64,000 bases of DNA from NCBI GenBank assembly GCA_029953675.1, contig JAMWBK010000009.1, positions 186,001-250,000 of the forward strand, read 5' to 3'. This document shows positions 24,267 to 35,959 of the stretch, one piece after another. Made by a program: the position numbers and the translations under genes. Numbering within the stretch: position 1 is the first letter of the stretch; each line of letters opens with the position of its first letter. The stretch is from Rhodosorus marinus. Taxonomy: Eukaryota > Rhodophyta > Stylonematophyceae > Stylonematales > Stylonemataceae. The notes beneath the pieces are model-generated. The model searched no databases. It had not been told where the DNA came from and saw only the letters and a list, made by a program, of their open reading frames with translations.

Positions 24267-24746
24267 CTACGCCGTCGAGGAAGACGCAGACTCATAGAAT
24301 CGAAGTTCAACTGTGTTGTCTTCTGGATCCTTATAGTATTGAGCGATTCCAGTTCCCCTCGCGCCAGATAGTCTGCTCTCTTTCCTCGTGGGTTCGTACC
24401 CGTTTTCGCTCAGCACTTCCTTGACGCTCACATAATCCTCTTCCTCCAACCTAATGCAGAAATGGCTGACCTGCTGGAAACTCGCGCTGGCGTCCTTAAG
24501 AGGAAAAAAGTCAATAATGGAACCTTGATTAATCCTCACCGAGGGAAACGGAACAGAACCTTCCTTGAACTTTTCCAGATTCACCGTAGGAAATCCCAAC
24601 AATCCAGAGTAAAACTTCACCATTCCATCAACGTCCTTACAAGCCAACGCAATATGATCCAGTTCTCCAACTATCTCCTTCCTCTGCGAGACTCTGACTG
24701 CCACCTTACCTCGTACTCGAGGTGCAAAGCCCGTCGTAAACGCCAT
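24267..24746 (-). CDS. VOC-superfamily protein, copy 2, likely organelle targeted
   Basis: Single exon, 159 residues from the ATG at 24746. Close paralogue of the gene at 21599-22093, in the same orientation 2.2 kb away. Shared blocks are VGELDHIA-ACKDVD, KFY-GLLGFP, FPSVRINQG, DFFPL-DA-ASFQQVSHFC and LSGARGTG, with the same His/His/Glu metal-ligand candidates (DHIALAC, SHFCIRL, VELRFY). The two N-termini keep the Met-Ala-Phe start and a basic, acid-free composition but are otherwise unalike, as transit peptides are. The tail ends in a short Ser run. Both copies are intact and have diverged mainly at surface-type positions, so this is an old tandem duplication with both copies kept. The substrate is unknown. 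Confidence 0.87.
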   Translation of the reverse strand: MAFTTGFAPRVRGKVAVRVSQRKEIVGELDHIALACKDVDGMVKFYSGLLGFPTVNLEKFKEGSVPFPSVRINQGSIIDFFPLKDASASFQQVSHFCIRLEEEDYVSVKEVLSENGYEPTRKESRLSGARGTGIAQYYKDPEDNTVELRFYESASSSTA

Positions 24747-25817
24747 TGTCTTCTCTTGCCAAACAAACAACCGCTTACAAAACAAATTGCTCTCACCAAC
24801 GCCTCCTAATCACTCTCAATCATAGCATGATTCACCCCAAGATAAGCTTTCGATATCTTGTCGACTTTAGTGAGTTCGGCAAAGCATATCCTTTCGACTC
24901 CAGAGCCTTACTCCTCACCGACGAAAACTAAAAACTAGCACAGTCTCAAGCTCCTTTCAAGAATCAGCTAGGATACGAGGAGCTGAACTATCTCCAGAGA
25001 ACAGCAGAATTGGTATGCGCAAGGCTCCGATATTGGAGAGACTTTCCAGACAGCTGAGGATGCTGAATGCTCTGCACTTCTCTCAAGTTTGCAGTTCGAC
25101 GAGATGCATGATCTCCAAAAGTATCAGAACTGAAGCATTGAGCAACAAGCGGCTCAGATACGAGAGACACCATCTGAGGGTTAGAACCTCTAGGAGTTGA
25201 AGGTGAACGCTCTGTCCGCACATGTCGAGTACAAAGCAGCAGAAAGATACTCAAAAGCATCAGAAAGCAGATCTCTTTAAGCGTAGGGCACAGATACCTG
25301 GGAGACGGCCTGGATGGTTGGATAATCTGAAACCAGAAGTTCACTATGGAGCCAAGGGCGCGGATACGGCGGTGCTTGTCAGAGGTCTAACAGAACTTCC
25401 GAATAGCCAGCTGTGCAGAGCGCCTGTAGTGTCTTCAGTTTTATGTATCTGCGGGTCAGGATATGCTGCTAGCAGGAGCAAGCTCGAGCAACCTTACAAA
25501 CGTTGTGGACTCTGACGCAGATTCGACGGAACAACCCCGGCTGTGGAATTGCTAGTGCGAAGAGCTCCGTTTCGTCGACGAAAGCGTTCTAAGATTTGCG
25601 TTTTTGTTCTGTGACTGCAACCTACGCGGCGTAATTATCAATCCTTGACTTTCTTTAGTACAAGCTGTAAGTTTTATAGATTACGTCTTCACGAATCGTT
25701 TCGAAGTATAAAAATTGGGCAATCCGAGGTCGCCAACGGGTTCAGATCACTTCTCGCTGATATCCGCGGTGAGCTACCGCTGAACTCTCACGGGGAATTG
25801 AATTGAATGGGCTCGCT
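24747..25817. other. Spacer between VOC copy 2 and the complex I subunit gene
   Basis: No gene recognised. Short frames on both strands at 24988-25515 have no motif. This stretch includes the promoter of VOC copy 2 and the 3' flank of the NDUFB10-like gene. Confidence 0.35.
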
Positions 25818-26564
25818 TCACTCATCACCTTCTCCTTCTTCCTCCTCCTTTTGCCTCTGACTTAGAGGACCAGTATCGCGAGCTCCGTAGTCGTTGTAAA
25901 TGTCAGGAAGCCTACCATTGTCTTCGAACAAATCCGCATACATCTGAGGAGTGAGAGGAGGTGGCCTTTTGTCTCTGCACTGAGGATTCATAATTATCTG
26001 AACAAAGTCTCTGTGGAGACGATCACAACGCCGCTGGCGAGCATTTCCGTACTTCAAATGGCATTCCTAAATTTTTCGAAAGCGTCGAGGAGTTCAGATA
26101 TCAAGCCGGTGCTATTTGCAAAGACACATGAGCAATTAAGTCCCCATTGGAAGCGCTACTTACTACTATCCTCTTCTCCATAATCGCCATACGTCCCATT
26201 CTCATATACTTACCACGGAGTGCAATCTCTTTCTGGTTGTGGACAAAAAGAGTAGAAAAAAAAGACATCCTTTCCCGTGAGAAAAGCTCTAGCGGACGGC
26301 ATCCAACAGAAACAAACCCAATTCCAGATACAACGTTCAAACGGCTCAATACAACGATCCAACACACAACAATCCCACGAATCCAATAAACCAAATACAA
26401 TAGCAAAGCAAGAAACTTACACCTTCCCAATAGTCTCTGATAGGTCCCTCTCCCTTTCTCATCAGCTTGGTACCCTCAGAAAGCTCCGGCATACGAACCG
26501 TCCTCTTCGGTAACTCCGGTTCCCTCTCCCATGGATCAGGTTCCTCACTCAAAACTCTGACCAT
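25818..26564 (-). CDS. NDUFB10/PDSW-like subunit of mitochondrial complex I
   Basis: Three exons, 26564-26421, 26232-26164 and 26066-25818, with introns of 188 and 97 bp, all phase 0; 153 residues. Donors are GTAAGT; acceptors are ACAACCAG and AATTTAG. The joined product has a charged N-terminus with a DPWEREPE patch and then RDYWEG. The middle exon gives KEIALRGKYMRMGRMAIMEKR. The last exon has CHLKYGNARQRRC, a Cys-x11-Cys pair with Gly-Asn in the middle, like the CX11C of plant and animal NDUFB10 (one half of its CHCH-like fold). The acidic tail (EEEEGEGDE) is not diagnostic. NDUFB10 is an accessory subunit of the membrane arm on the intermembrane-space side. I rely on this motif, the spacing and the small size; another twin-Cys mitochondrial protein is possible. 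Confidence 0.62.
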
Positions 26565-27322
26565 GTTCAAACAAAAAAACGCCTTAAACCGAAAACTAAG
26601 ATTCCAAAAAACAAAAATTGGTACTAAAAGAAACCCCACGAGCAAACCGAAAGAAATCTCAAAACCAACCACCCTTCTCCCTCTCCTCATCTTCACACCC
26701 TAGACGACTCCTCTGCTCCTCAAACTCCCAATATTGATCCCCATCAACTCTTCCCCGAAAACCAATAAACACCTCTAAAACAAATCCACATTGATCAACT
26801 GTCCTAATCATAAGGTAAATCCAACCCCTGATACGCAAGTAAACAGGACATATATTATTGAACAACATGACATATAATAAATTATACAAATAATAAAAAA
26901 TTACTTCTAAACTATTAATTGAATTTTATGTCATGTTAATAATTTATTAATATGATCAAATTTTGTGGGTGCTGTAAAGGGGGTATGATTTGTTACCGTG
27001 ATATCAGTCGTGCATTATTTAGTTCTCTGAGAACGTTATTTTGGCATTATATGGAATTAGAACGTTTGAGGATGAGATTTATGACATATATGACGAGATT
27101 TTGAAAACGAAATAGTCTTGAAGGCGACATAAGTTATTTGTTGAGATTATATACAAATTTGATTCGAGACCCCTTCCTTTGTTTTAAAATAAGAAGTATT
27201 TTGTGATGGTGTACTAATTTAGATATATTTGAATTATGTTCAATTAGAGATAATGTCGTCCTAAAATATGGGATTTTATACAACATTACGAAAATTTATT
27301 TTTTTTAGATTTTAGAAGTTGC
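26565..27322. other. A+T-rich spacer
   Basis: 26800-27310 is very A+T rich with no open frame of interest. It contains the promoter of the NDUFB10-like gene and the 3' flank of PanE. Confidence 0.4.
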
Positions 27323-28375
27323 TTAGGGTTTTGGGATGGAATTCGATGCGCGGAGGTGTTGAGGGAGTAGGGCGGCGTAGAGGGTTGAGCTTATTGGGGT
27401 AGGGACGTTGTGAAGTTTTCCTAAGTGAACTATTCGTCCACTGAGATACTCAACTTCAGTTGGACGTCCGTCCATAACGTCGCGTAGAGTGGAGACTGTT
27501 GCATCGTCGTGGCGGGCCCCGGATCTGTGGCATTGGCAGTTCGGATACGTGTGAGGAACGTAGGTTAGTCTATAGCAAGGGGATGTTGGGATCTGCACGG
27601 AGCGTTGATGTTCTGCTTACATATCAAGGCGTTTAAATATAGATTCTATTGGGTTCCCCAATTCAACACCGATAGCCTTCGCCACGCTTTTGATCTCTTG
27701 CATCGTTTCCCGAAGAAGCTCACGGGTCTCAGGAATTGCTAAAATTTCATTCACTGATGCGCGCGTGATTGCAGAAATTGGTCCAAGAGCTCCCATGGTC
27801 AACATCTTCGCCCATAGAGCCTGCCTCGCATCCTGCATGACTTCGTTCTCGACCTCGCCCTTCGTAAACAGGGAACAAATCTCTCTCACCCTCGCGCTAT
27901 CCGAAGGACCTTCCCATTCTCCAAGCAGGACAGTGTATCTCGTGTCTTGAACAACGATCGTGCCAGGCTCAACCACGTACGCAATGATCACACAAGCACC
28001 CGCGATGACCCTCGGGCCGCCGAGGGCTGCCGCAAGAATTTCCACCGCATCAACTCCGTTCAAAAGAGGCACGAAACAGACGCTATCCGGTAGGCTTCTG
28101 CACGCCTCCACAACATCCTCCAGATCGCGATACTTGACACAAACGAACACGTAGTCGGGTACAAACCCATCCAACTGATTCAAGTCACCAACAGCTTCAA
28201 CCGAGAACACTTCGTCATTATCTGGCTCCCAGGACCTCTTAATTCGAAGCCCACGTTCCTGGATCGCCTCTAGATGCTTCCCACGAGCTATAAACCTTAC
28301 ATCACAACCTCCTTTTAGCAAAGCCGAACCATAAAAGGCACCCACACCCCCAGCCCCGTAGACAACAACTTTCAT
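27323..28375 (-). CDS. 2-dehydropantoate 2-reductase (ketopantoate reductase, ApbA/PanE family)
   Basis: Exons 28375-27621 and 27524-27323, joined across a 96-bp intron (GTAAGC...TGCCACAG, phase 2 on both sides); 318 residues, the normal family length. The enzyme reduces ketopantoate to pantoate with NADPH on the way to pantothenate and CoA. The N-terminal Rossmann motif VVVYGAGGVGAFYGSALL is complete. KYRDLEDVVEA and LLNGVDAVEIL are the family blocks after it. ALWAKML carries the catalytic Lys. The second exon supplies DVMDGRPTEVEYLSG and GVPTP-like NVPTPISSTLY, the C-terminal helical domain with its conserved Gly-Arg-x-Thr-Glu. No targeting peptide is evident, suggesting a cytosolic enzyme. 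It is divergent from LpxD, 665 bp apart. Confidence 0.92.
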
Positions 28376-29040
28376 TGCCCTGAAGCTCCTCCCCTTGCAA
28401 ATGAGTTTCCTTCAGAGATCTAAAGAGCCAGTCCCACCAAACTCTTAGTCCTCAAAGGGCAACGATCAATAACCAAGATCCGCACATATGAGATTGATAA
28501 CTAAAGGTATCATTCCATTGCCAATAACTCCCTCTGATTAGGATATCACGAAGATACTTAAGACAACCGCCTGGTATGATTGCTCACTTGGAATTCCTAT
28601 GAGCCGCCTTGCAAGACTGCTCACTTGGAATTATAGAACGATGAACACCTTGCGTTGAGGCGGCTGAGAGAACTTGTCTAGACATTATTTATTGAAACAG
28701 ATGGCACAAAAAAAAATTGGATGCGTCAGGTTGACTCACGTTCTTCCCACCAGCCAGCCCGACGATGCTTTGTTACATAGATTTAGGCGGACCGGGTTCA
28801 CAACTCCTCGGTGCAAACAGATGAGTGTGACCTTGAATAGTCAGGTCTTCAAAGAGGAATCGAAACAAAGGACTGAGAAAGCAAAGGACCTGTGCATCTC
28901 CGACAGGTCACTTAGAAACGCCAACGGACAGTGTGGACGTAGAAAAGGCTGGCTCGTAATCTGCGAGACGCTTTCGCAAGTCGAAACCTGCGGACCGTGG
29001 TGACAACGATTCGTTCGGGCAAAGAATAAGTAGAGGCAAG
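28376..29040. other. Divergent promoter region of PanE and LpxD
   Basis: Two 15-16-bp copies of a GCTCACTTGGAATT word lie about 36 bp apart near 28580-28635. The open frame at 28674-29003 has no LpxD N-terminal features. If LpxD has an upstream exon it must lie here, but I cannot see one. Confidence 0.35.
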
Positions 29041-30374
29041 ATGAACTTTGCTCATCCAAGTGCCATTGTCCACAAAACGGCGAAGATTGGGTGAGTTGAC
29101 AGATGTTTTTCGTTGACTGGTTTTCCGGCAATAGCTAAGCGATCAGCAGTTCAAATCTTGTCCATCTCACGCAGGCCGCTCGTTGCGATATTGGAGAAGG
29201 CTCGCATCCGTGCGAATGTGGTAACGCCCATCATCAATCACTAAGAATTTGCGAGATAGTCCATTTTCACTGAGTTGAGAGAAAAAACAAAAACCAAACA
29301 GGTCATTGGGGCTGGAACAGTAATCGGGGAGAACGTTGAGGTTGGAGAAGGCACAGTCCTCGGTGAGACGAAATTCCGTCCACTGTATCCACAACAGAGC
29401 TACGATGACTCACTCTTGACGGTCATGTGAGAAAACAGGCAGTGGCGTCCATCTCTCCAATTGTAGAATAGGAAAAGAGTGTATTATTCATCAAGGAGTC
29501 TGTATCGGTCAAGACGGGTTTGGTTTCCACTTGGATACTGTCGGAGGGAACCACCAGAAAAAGCCTCAGACGAGATCCGTACTCATCGGATCAAATGTAG
29601 AGATAGGTATTGATCACCTTCTACGCTTAGATTGGAATCCAACTCTTCACGATCCTGAACAAACCTTCCCGATCCGCTTCCCGACTCGAATGCGCTTGGA
29701 CAAGAAAGGTGCGAATACAACAGTTGACAGAGGAAGTTGGCGGAATACCGTGATCGAGTCTGGCTGCAAGCTCGACAACCTTGTGAGTAGCAATCTTTAC
29801 TGAGTTATCCCTTAGCTCAGCGAACTCATAAGTTGTTCCATGCACGATTTGTGTGGTGAAATTCTTTTGCTGGGTGGTAGGTCCAGATCGGTCACAATGT
29901 AAGGCTCCGCAAGGGTAAGCACCAACATTCAATGCCTCTTCAGCACGACTGCTGTCGGAAACTGACCATGCAATCGACAGGATGCGTCATAGCTGCTCAG
30001 TCGGGTGTTGCAGGCAGTACAACACTAGGTCAGAGGGTGCTCATCGGAGGCCAAAGTGGAATCGGTCAGCACATAACACTTGGCGATGACGTACAAGTTC
30101 TAGCGAAAAGCGCAGTCTTGCGTTCAGTTGCTAGCGGTGGCGTCGGTAAGTGAGGAATTTGATCTTTCAGCCCCCGAAATCGTGTCATTTGCTCTTGCTC
30201 TTTTAAAATATACATATTCACAACCTTTTTTCCCCCCTCATCTCCATGCCTTCTTTGGATCAAGGAGGGAGGCCGGCCCTACCAGTCCGAGACTACCACA
30301 AGACAAAGGCGCTAATCAAAAAGATGCTAACTTCTCGGACGGATCCGAGACCCGAAAGTGAGTCAGTTTTGTAA
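29041..30374 (+). CDS. lpxD: UDP-3-O-acylglucosamine N-acyltransferase (LpxD), eight exons
   Basis: Exons 29041-29090, 29175-29220, 29302-29362, 29439-29606, 29709-29782, 29881-29914, 29981-30145 and 30265-30374. Introns are 66-119 bp and every phase matches, giving 235 residues. LpxD transfers a 3-hydroxyacyl chain from ACP to UDP-3-O-acylglucosamine, the third step of lipid A synthesis; plant homologues act in mitochondria. The joined protein is a run of hexapeptide repeats (IRANVVIGAGTVIGENVEVG). It then has VCIGQDGFGF with the catalytic-site block, HQKKPQTRSVLIG, NTTVDRGSWRNTVI, KLDNLVQIGHNV, CVIAAQSGVAGSTTLG, and ends GRPALPVRDYHKTKALIKKM, the C-terminal Pro-Ala-x-Pro and helix. The N-terminal uridine-binding domain of bacterial LpxD is absent. 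ATG 29041 is the first in-frame start; an unseen upstream exon could add a targeting peptide. Confidence 0.9.
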
Positions 30375-30448
30375 AATCAAAAACTTAAAAAGAAACACAG
30401 AAATACCTATACATCGCTGCAACAACTCATGTGAGCGCCTGCAGCCAT

Positions 30449-33400
30449 CTACCCACTGGATTCTAGTGCCGAACTTGGTTTAATAGGGAGCGAGCTGTCC
30501 CTCATTCCTCCTCTAGACTCCCGCACAACTTCGTTGTCCGGTACCATCTCAACGCTGTCGTCATCTGTCAATACAACAACATCATGCTCTGGAACGGGCT
30601 TAACATCCGTCTCTATTGAAGGCGAGTCTTCAGCGACTCCTTTGCCATTCTCAGCAGCGTTTCCGGATTCTCCCTTAGCCAATTCATCAGTGGGCACCAC
30701 GTTCGGGTCATCTGGAGCTTTTGCCGCTTTTTCTTCCTGGTTTGTCGTAACTTCAACCATGTTTTCCACGGCAGCTCCCGCAAGCGCGGCTTTGCAAGTC
30801 TCTCCAGTCTGGTTCCGGTCCGCTGGATCGCTTCGATTCTTGCTGGGCGAATTTCCAGTGGCCTCTTGGTCGTATTCTGCCCACACTGCGAGAGCGCGCT
30901 TGGCGATCCTCTGGTCAGTATTCCATTTCTTGGCACAGAAGCGAACCGCCGCTTTGAACACTGAAGGAGCGGGCTTCGAACCCTCTTGTTGATCATCTTC
31001 GGCGACGTCTAGCTGTGGGTAGACGAGCTCCATCATCTTCTTAACGGCGAGGAAAGGTTCCCGGTACACGCTGCTGGATTGCTGGTGTTCGTGCAAAAGG
31101 CGAGTCGTCTCATCCATCGCATCCCACGCCCTTTTCATCGCCGCCGGCGCACCATTCGAAATGCTCTTCTCTGGTTCGGCCACCGCAGAATTTGCGTATG
31201 CAGCTATGACAGAAAACATGACCTCATGTTCAAAAGCATCGTCCTTGGAGCGTTTTCTCCCCCGCAAGAATACGTTCCATAGACGACCGTGGTCATTGGA
31301 CTGAGAGAGCAGGTCAATGTACAGTTTGAGGCACTTCGAACGCCACCTTCGATACTTCCTTTCAGTCTCCAGGAAGGTAGCTCGTCTCATATCCGTGAAG
31401 CGATAATTCCACATCAAGTAGAAATACCCACGTTCCCCGACGTCGGGACGGAACAGCGTGGATAGCTTCTCCAACGCCAGCGGCAAATCCCCAAGAAGTT
31501 TAAGACTGCCCAGAGCAACATAGTACACGCTCTTGAAAAAATATTCCCCATGATCTTGAGCCTCTTTGGACCGACATCGTTCTAGCCGCGAAATGAGCAC
31601 AGTGGCAATTTCTTTGATCCGACTCTCTTCGTCTTCTTCAACAGAAACGCCCTTCCGTACCTCGAGATTCCTCTCCATGAACTCCAGCAGGTCGGGGTTG
31701 CTCAAGTAGCTCTGGTTCAATAAGGCCTTCATTTCTGATCCGAGCAGCCTATATGTAGCCTCCACTTCTGGAGCGACCGAAACCCCTTTCCTTCTCTCTC
31801 GCAACGGTTCCGCTTCCTTTTGCAGCTTGGCAGCTTCAGCAAACTCCTCGAGCGCCTTAGGCAAGCTCGTCCGGTCTAGCTTGAGCAAAAGCTTGCCTTT
31901 CAAAAACTTGTAAAACCATTTCAAGTGCTGCAAAACGCTGAAGTCCTCAAAGTCGGCGTTGTCGAGCGCGTCCAAGTTCTCTAGATTCGAGTAGACATGG
32001 CTGAGTGGCTCCGCCTCCTCGATGCACGCGAGAGCCTCTACAAGGAGCTGTCGTTGGTCCGCCTGGTTTTTAGCTCGCCTTTCGGCAGCAATAAGATATA
32101 AAGATAAGGCGCGCTCATAGTTGGCGCTCGCCAGGAACATGGACAGTCCTATGCTCCGGCTGGGCGTAACCCTTTTGCCGGGCTCCGAAGGATCGTGCTC
32201 GTAAGATCCTAACATCGCCTCCAGTCGGCTGCGGATGAAGACAAGCGACCCCTCGTCCTCGGTATCCAACTTAGACGAGCCATGTCCGTCGTGTTCCTTA
32301 CTTTCCGCCTCATGGCCCTCCGTTGTCTCCTTCTGTGCTAAGATCAATCGTGCCAGCTTCGCAACGATGTCAAAACAGTTCGCAGACTGTTCCAACACAG
32401 TCAGTGGGTCAACGACAGAGTACCTTCCCTTTCCGAGCATGGAGGTCAGGTCGAGACCGACGTTTCCGGCATCTTGGTTGACATAGCCAAACCGTCGCCA
32501 AGCTGTTACACTCCATGGGCGAACCCGTACTGCATCCTTCAGCTCACGGGCACCCTCTAAAAGGTTCTCCAACACCTCCTCCAAATCAGAACGGCGTTCC
32601 GGCTCTTTTCTCCTCTTGAACTCGCTTTCAGTTATCCGCATTATTGCCGCCGCCCTGAGCATCTTAACTTCGTACACCGTGGACCTATGAGCCCGGATCT
32701 CATCGATCTCCTCATCAGACTTGCCATCTTTCGAGGTGCTTTCGACGCCCTTTCCGAGGTACTGTGCAAGTGTCTGCAACGTGGCTCCGTCATCGCTTCG
32801 GCTGCATCCAGTTAGCTTCTCGATTTCTTCCGCACGCAGCAGTGCGATACCATCGATAAAACTCTCCGAAGACAAGGCCTCGGACAAAACTGCTAGTAAA
32901 TCCTTTACCTTTTTGATGTTTTTGTCCCGGTTGACACGCCCGGCCTGCACCAAATTGGGCCTGTAGAAATTCAAGATATGGCCGCACGTTGTAGGGTCCA
33001 AATAATTCGCCGCTGATCCCCCGTAGTCGCCATGCCCGTCTTTTCCCGTGCCCCCCTTCGATTTGGTTGTCGCACCGTCAGTAGCATTCTTTGATGAACT
33101 GTTAGGCTTGTCCAGCCCAAGCTCCGCGACATGGTCGCAGGAGTCCGTCAGCCAGTTCGACCCTTGGCCGTTCATATTAGGAATGTCAAAAAGCGCATGA
33201 TAGCAACACGCGAGTTCCTCCTGACAGAGTTCCACCTTGTTCCAGATTGCCGCATCTTCCCGGTCGCTTTCATCTTCGACAGGACTCTCGCTTTCCGAGC
33301 CCGACTGTGACCTATCTCGATCCTCCCCTTCTTTATCTAGTTCCCTGAGCCGATCTCGTATGAGCGACGTATAGAATTTGATGACTGCGCCGCTGACACC

Positions 33401-35959
33401 GTCGGCTCTCAGCGCACTGCAAGACGCCAGCTGCTTCAGAGAAAAGCGAACTGCTCGAAACAGTCGCAGGGATAGTTCCTCCTTCTCCCCAGCTTCAGCT
33501 GCGGTCTTTGATGTTGTTTCAGGGTTCCAGCGGAACACAAACCAGAGAGACCTGCAGAAAGATAGCAAGCACCTCGAGAGAGAGAGCTTTTTCTGGCGGT
33601 GCGAGGTCGGATTGTTTACCAGTTTGCCAGAGGCTCGTTTAGTGCGCAAGTCTTCCACTAAAATGGCAGCAACGGACGGCACCACTTCAACCGACAACAT
33701 CGCGGCTTCTAGGAAGCTTCTTCCGCTTGGTCCAGGCGTAGTGACCGATTCCGTCACGGCGTCGGCTGTTGTCAAGTCCTTCACTTTTGCACTGAATTTC
33801 TTTACCGGCACCATCAGTGATGTGGAGTCCTGCGCAGCCTTATCCTCCCCCTTTCCGATGGCTATTAAGTCCGTTGCCGCAAGCTTCAGCTCCATCGCCC
33901 GACAGAACAAAGCCCCCGCATTGTCTCCGAGGTTCTCGCTTGCAACTCGAAGCATTTGGACCTCTGTTAGAAACTGGGGGTCTTTTTCCTGATGATTTTC
34001 TACACTCTGTTTTACTCTCGGACCCAGAAATTTCAACATCTGCTCGTCCTGTCCATTTTCGAGCATCAATCTTGCCTCCTCGAGAGACGACGCGCTTTCC
34101 ATGGTCCTGAGCCTAAAGCAACAAGCAGAGGAATCCTTACGCCTTCAGTGGACTTGCTGAAGGAAAACTAAAGCACCTTCCTCGAACGTGAAATCCACCC
34201 AACCTTACCTCTGCGCGACGAGTTCACGTCGATCACCATAACTCATGGTTGACTTTATTCCCCCAAGGAAAGCTAGGTGAGCGTTCTCTTCTCCCAAATT
34301 CAATAGCAGGTCATCGCATTGCTGATACCAATTTGACGCTTCTTTGATTCGTCCGCGAAAGTGTGACGTCTCTGCCTTGACCCACGCTTTTCTGGCTTCT
34401 GTGGCGATCACCTGTGGGCTGTGCTTGCCATCTAGAATGTAGACTGGTTGCATGGACATGGAGTTCAGGAGGGCCTCAGTATCGTAGAGGCGCTTGAGAT
34501 TTTCCGAGTCTCCAGAATCCATTGAATGTAGTATCCCATCCTCGTCGTGTCGATTGGAAGGCAGGAGGGCCTCCGCGACGACAAGTGCTTGTGCTGGGGG
34601 AAGGATCGAACGGTGATAATGAGGCTTCAACGATTTCCAAACTCGCCGAACTGCTTCTTGCTGGTCACCGTTACGAGGTGCGGACATTGCTTTCAGCATA
34701 CGCCAAAGGATGTCAACTATACCCGCTCCGCCATCCTTTTGGAGAATTTGGACAAACGTGCAAACTTCGTCGACCTCCGCAGATCTGATCATTGAGCACG
34801 TCGTATCATCCCGGGACTCAGTCTCTCTTCCTGCGGATGTAAGCGCGAGAGATCTGCTCGAACTCTGCAGTTGATCAGGGACAAGTTCCAACAGGTACCG
34901 CTTCACATCAATGTTTTTGTCCTCCCGTTTCTGCTCAAGTTCACGGCGATTCTCTTCCCTCTGTCTTTCAAGATCCTTTTGCCGCTGTGAGACTCTTGCT
35001 CTACGTCCCTCAATGTCATTACTTGCTGTTTTCTTCCCCAAAAAGCGGTCAGCCGCTCCTGCATTCCATGCAAAGTTGCTCTGAGTATTGTCCAATATTT
35101 CCGCATCGTTCTTACTGTCTTCAGATCGTTCCGCAGCGCCCTTCTTCAACACCAATCTAGCAGAAACCGAGACTGCCTTATGCTGCTTGAGTCGAATTCG
35201 TAAAGCGCGCGAAAGTGCCCCAGCCAGAGACGCCCAAGTTGGCTCGTCCACGAGGACCTTCACGGCCTCTGGGTTCGCTTTCTCGTCTACCGCAGTCCCC
35301 TCAAGCTCGGCTCGACTACGCTTTCCTAACAGCGTAGAACCGCTTGGATCGTCTTGGACCTCGCCAAGCGCGACGAGCACCTTTCTGAGCTCTCTGGAAC
35401 ACAGAATGTGGTTCGGTTGAGCTATTAGCCCTCCTTCAAAAGCTCGTCTAGCCACATTCAGCTTCCCTAGCTTTGCAGCACATCTGCCCGTCCTCAGCCA
35501 GACGACCACGTCAGAATCATCCTCGTTTAGAGCAGCTCGATAGTCTTTGGAGCACATGCAAAGAAGTGAGAACGCTACAAGTTAGAGGACTGGCAAAGGC
35601 GCTATGAACTCACAAAGCTTTGACAGGGAACGTTGAGGTTTTTCCAGATACGTACGAGCGAGCGCCTCTTCTAGGTTTGACCTGATTTCTTCGATCTCTG
35701 CGAGGTTCCTTCTTGCTAAATACGTTAACTGGCTTTCCCATTCCTTTTTGCTCTTCTTCTTCGCCTCGAGCTCGTCAAGCACCGACGTCAATCCTTTAAG
35801 AGCACCTACAAGATCTTCCGCCGCGAACAAACCCAGGGCCTCCACATACTTCTCCTTCACACGAGCCTCTCTCGCTTCCCCGCTCTCCTCGCGTGCATTC
35901 CCCTGCGACAGCAGGAGCATCTGCTGACCGTCATCCTCTATAGCAACAAACCTCTGCAT
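30449..35959 (-). CDS. CABIN1/Hir3-like TPR protein (HIRA histone chaperone complex)
   Basis: Three exons, 35959-35614, 35544-34209 and 34112-30449, with introns of 69 and 96 bp; 1781 residues. Hir3/CABIN1 is the large scaffold of the HIR complex, which deposits H3.3-H4 outside replication. The N-terminus reads as the family's TPR start: a charged leader, EKYVEALGLFAAEDLVGALKG, LTYLARRNLAEI, LYYRAALNEDDSDVVVWL, then GKLNVARRAFEGGLIAQPNH and VLVALGEV. Further in are a Lys/Arg/Glu-rich linker, PVYILDGKHSPQVI, CYHALFDIPN, TTCGHILNFYRP and many helical repeat pairs. The last 150 residues are acidic and disordered, with EHDVVVLTDDDSVEMV, resembling a SUMO-interaction type patch. The second intron has two in-frame acceptors six bases apart (exon starts 34112 or 34106). 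ATG 35959 is the first Met. The family call rests on the N-terminal 200 residues and overall size. Confidence 0.72.

Noticed and set aside
26101-26430. 109-codon hydrophobic minus-strand frame read as one protein
   Set aside because: Only 23 codons of it (26232-26164) fit as the middle exon of the NDUFB10-like gene; the rest is intron.
35545-35613. Alternative 39-bp first intron in the CABIN1-like gene (acceptor TTGTAG at 35575)
   Set aside because: In phase, but shorter than any other intron here and it inserts residues that break the TPR; the acceptor at 35545 gives 69 bp and a better match.
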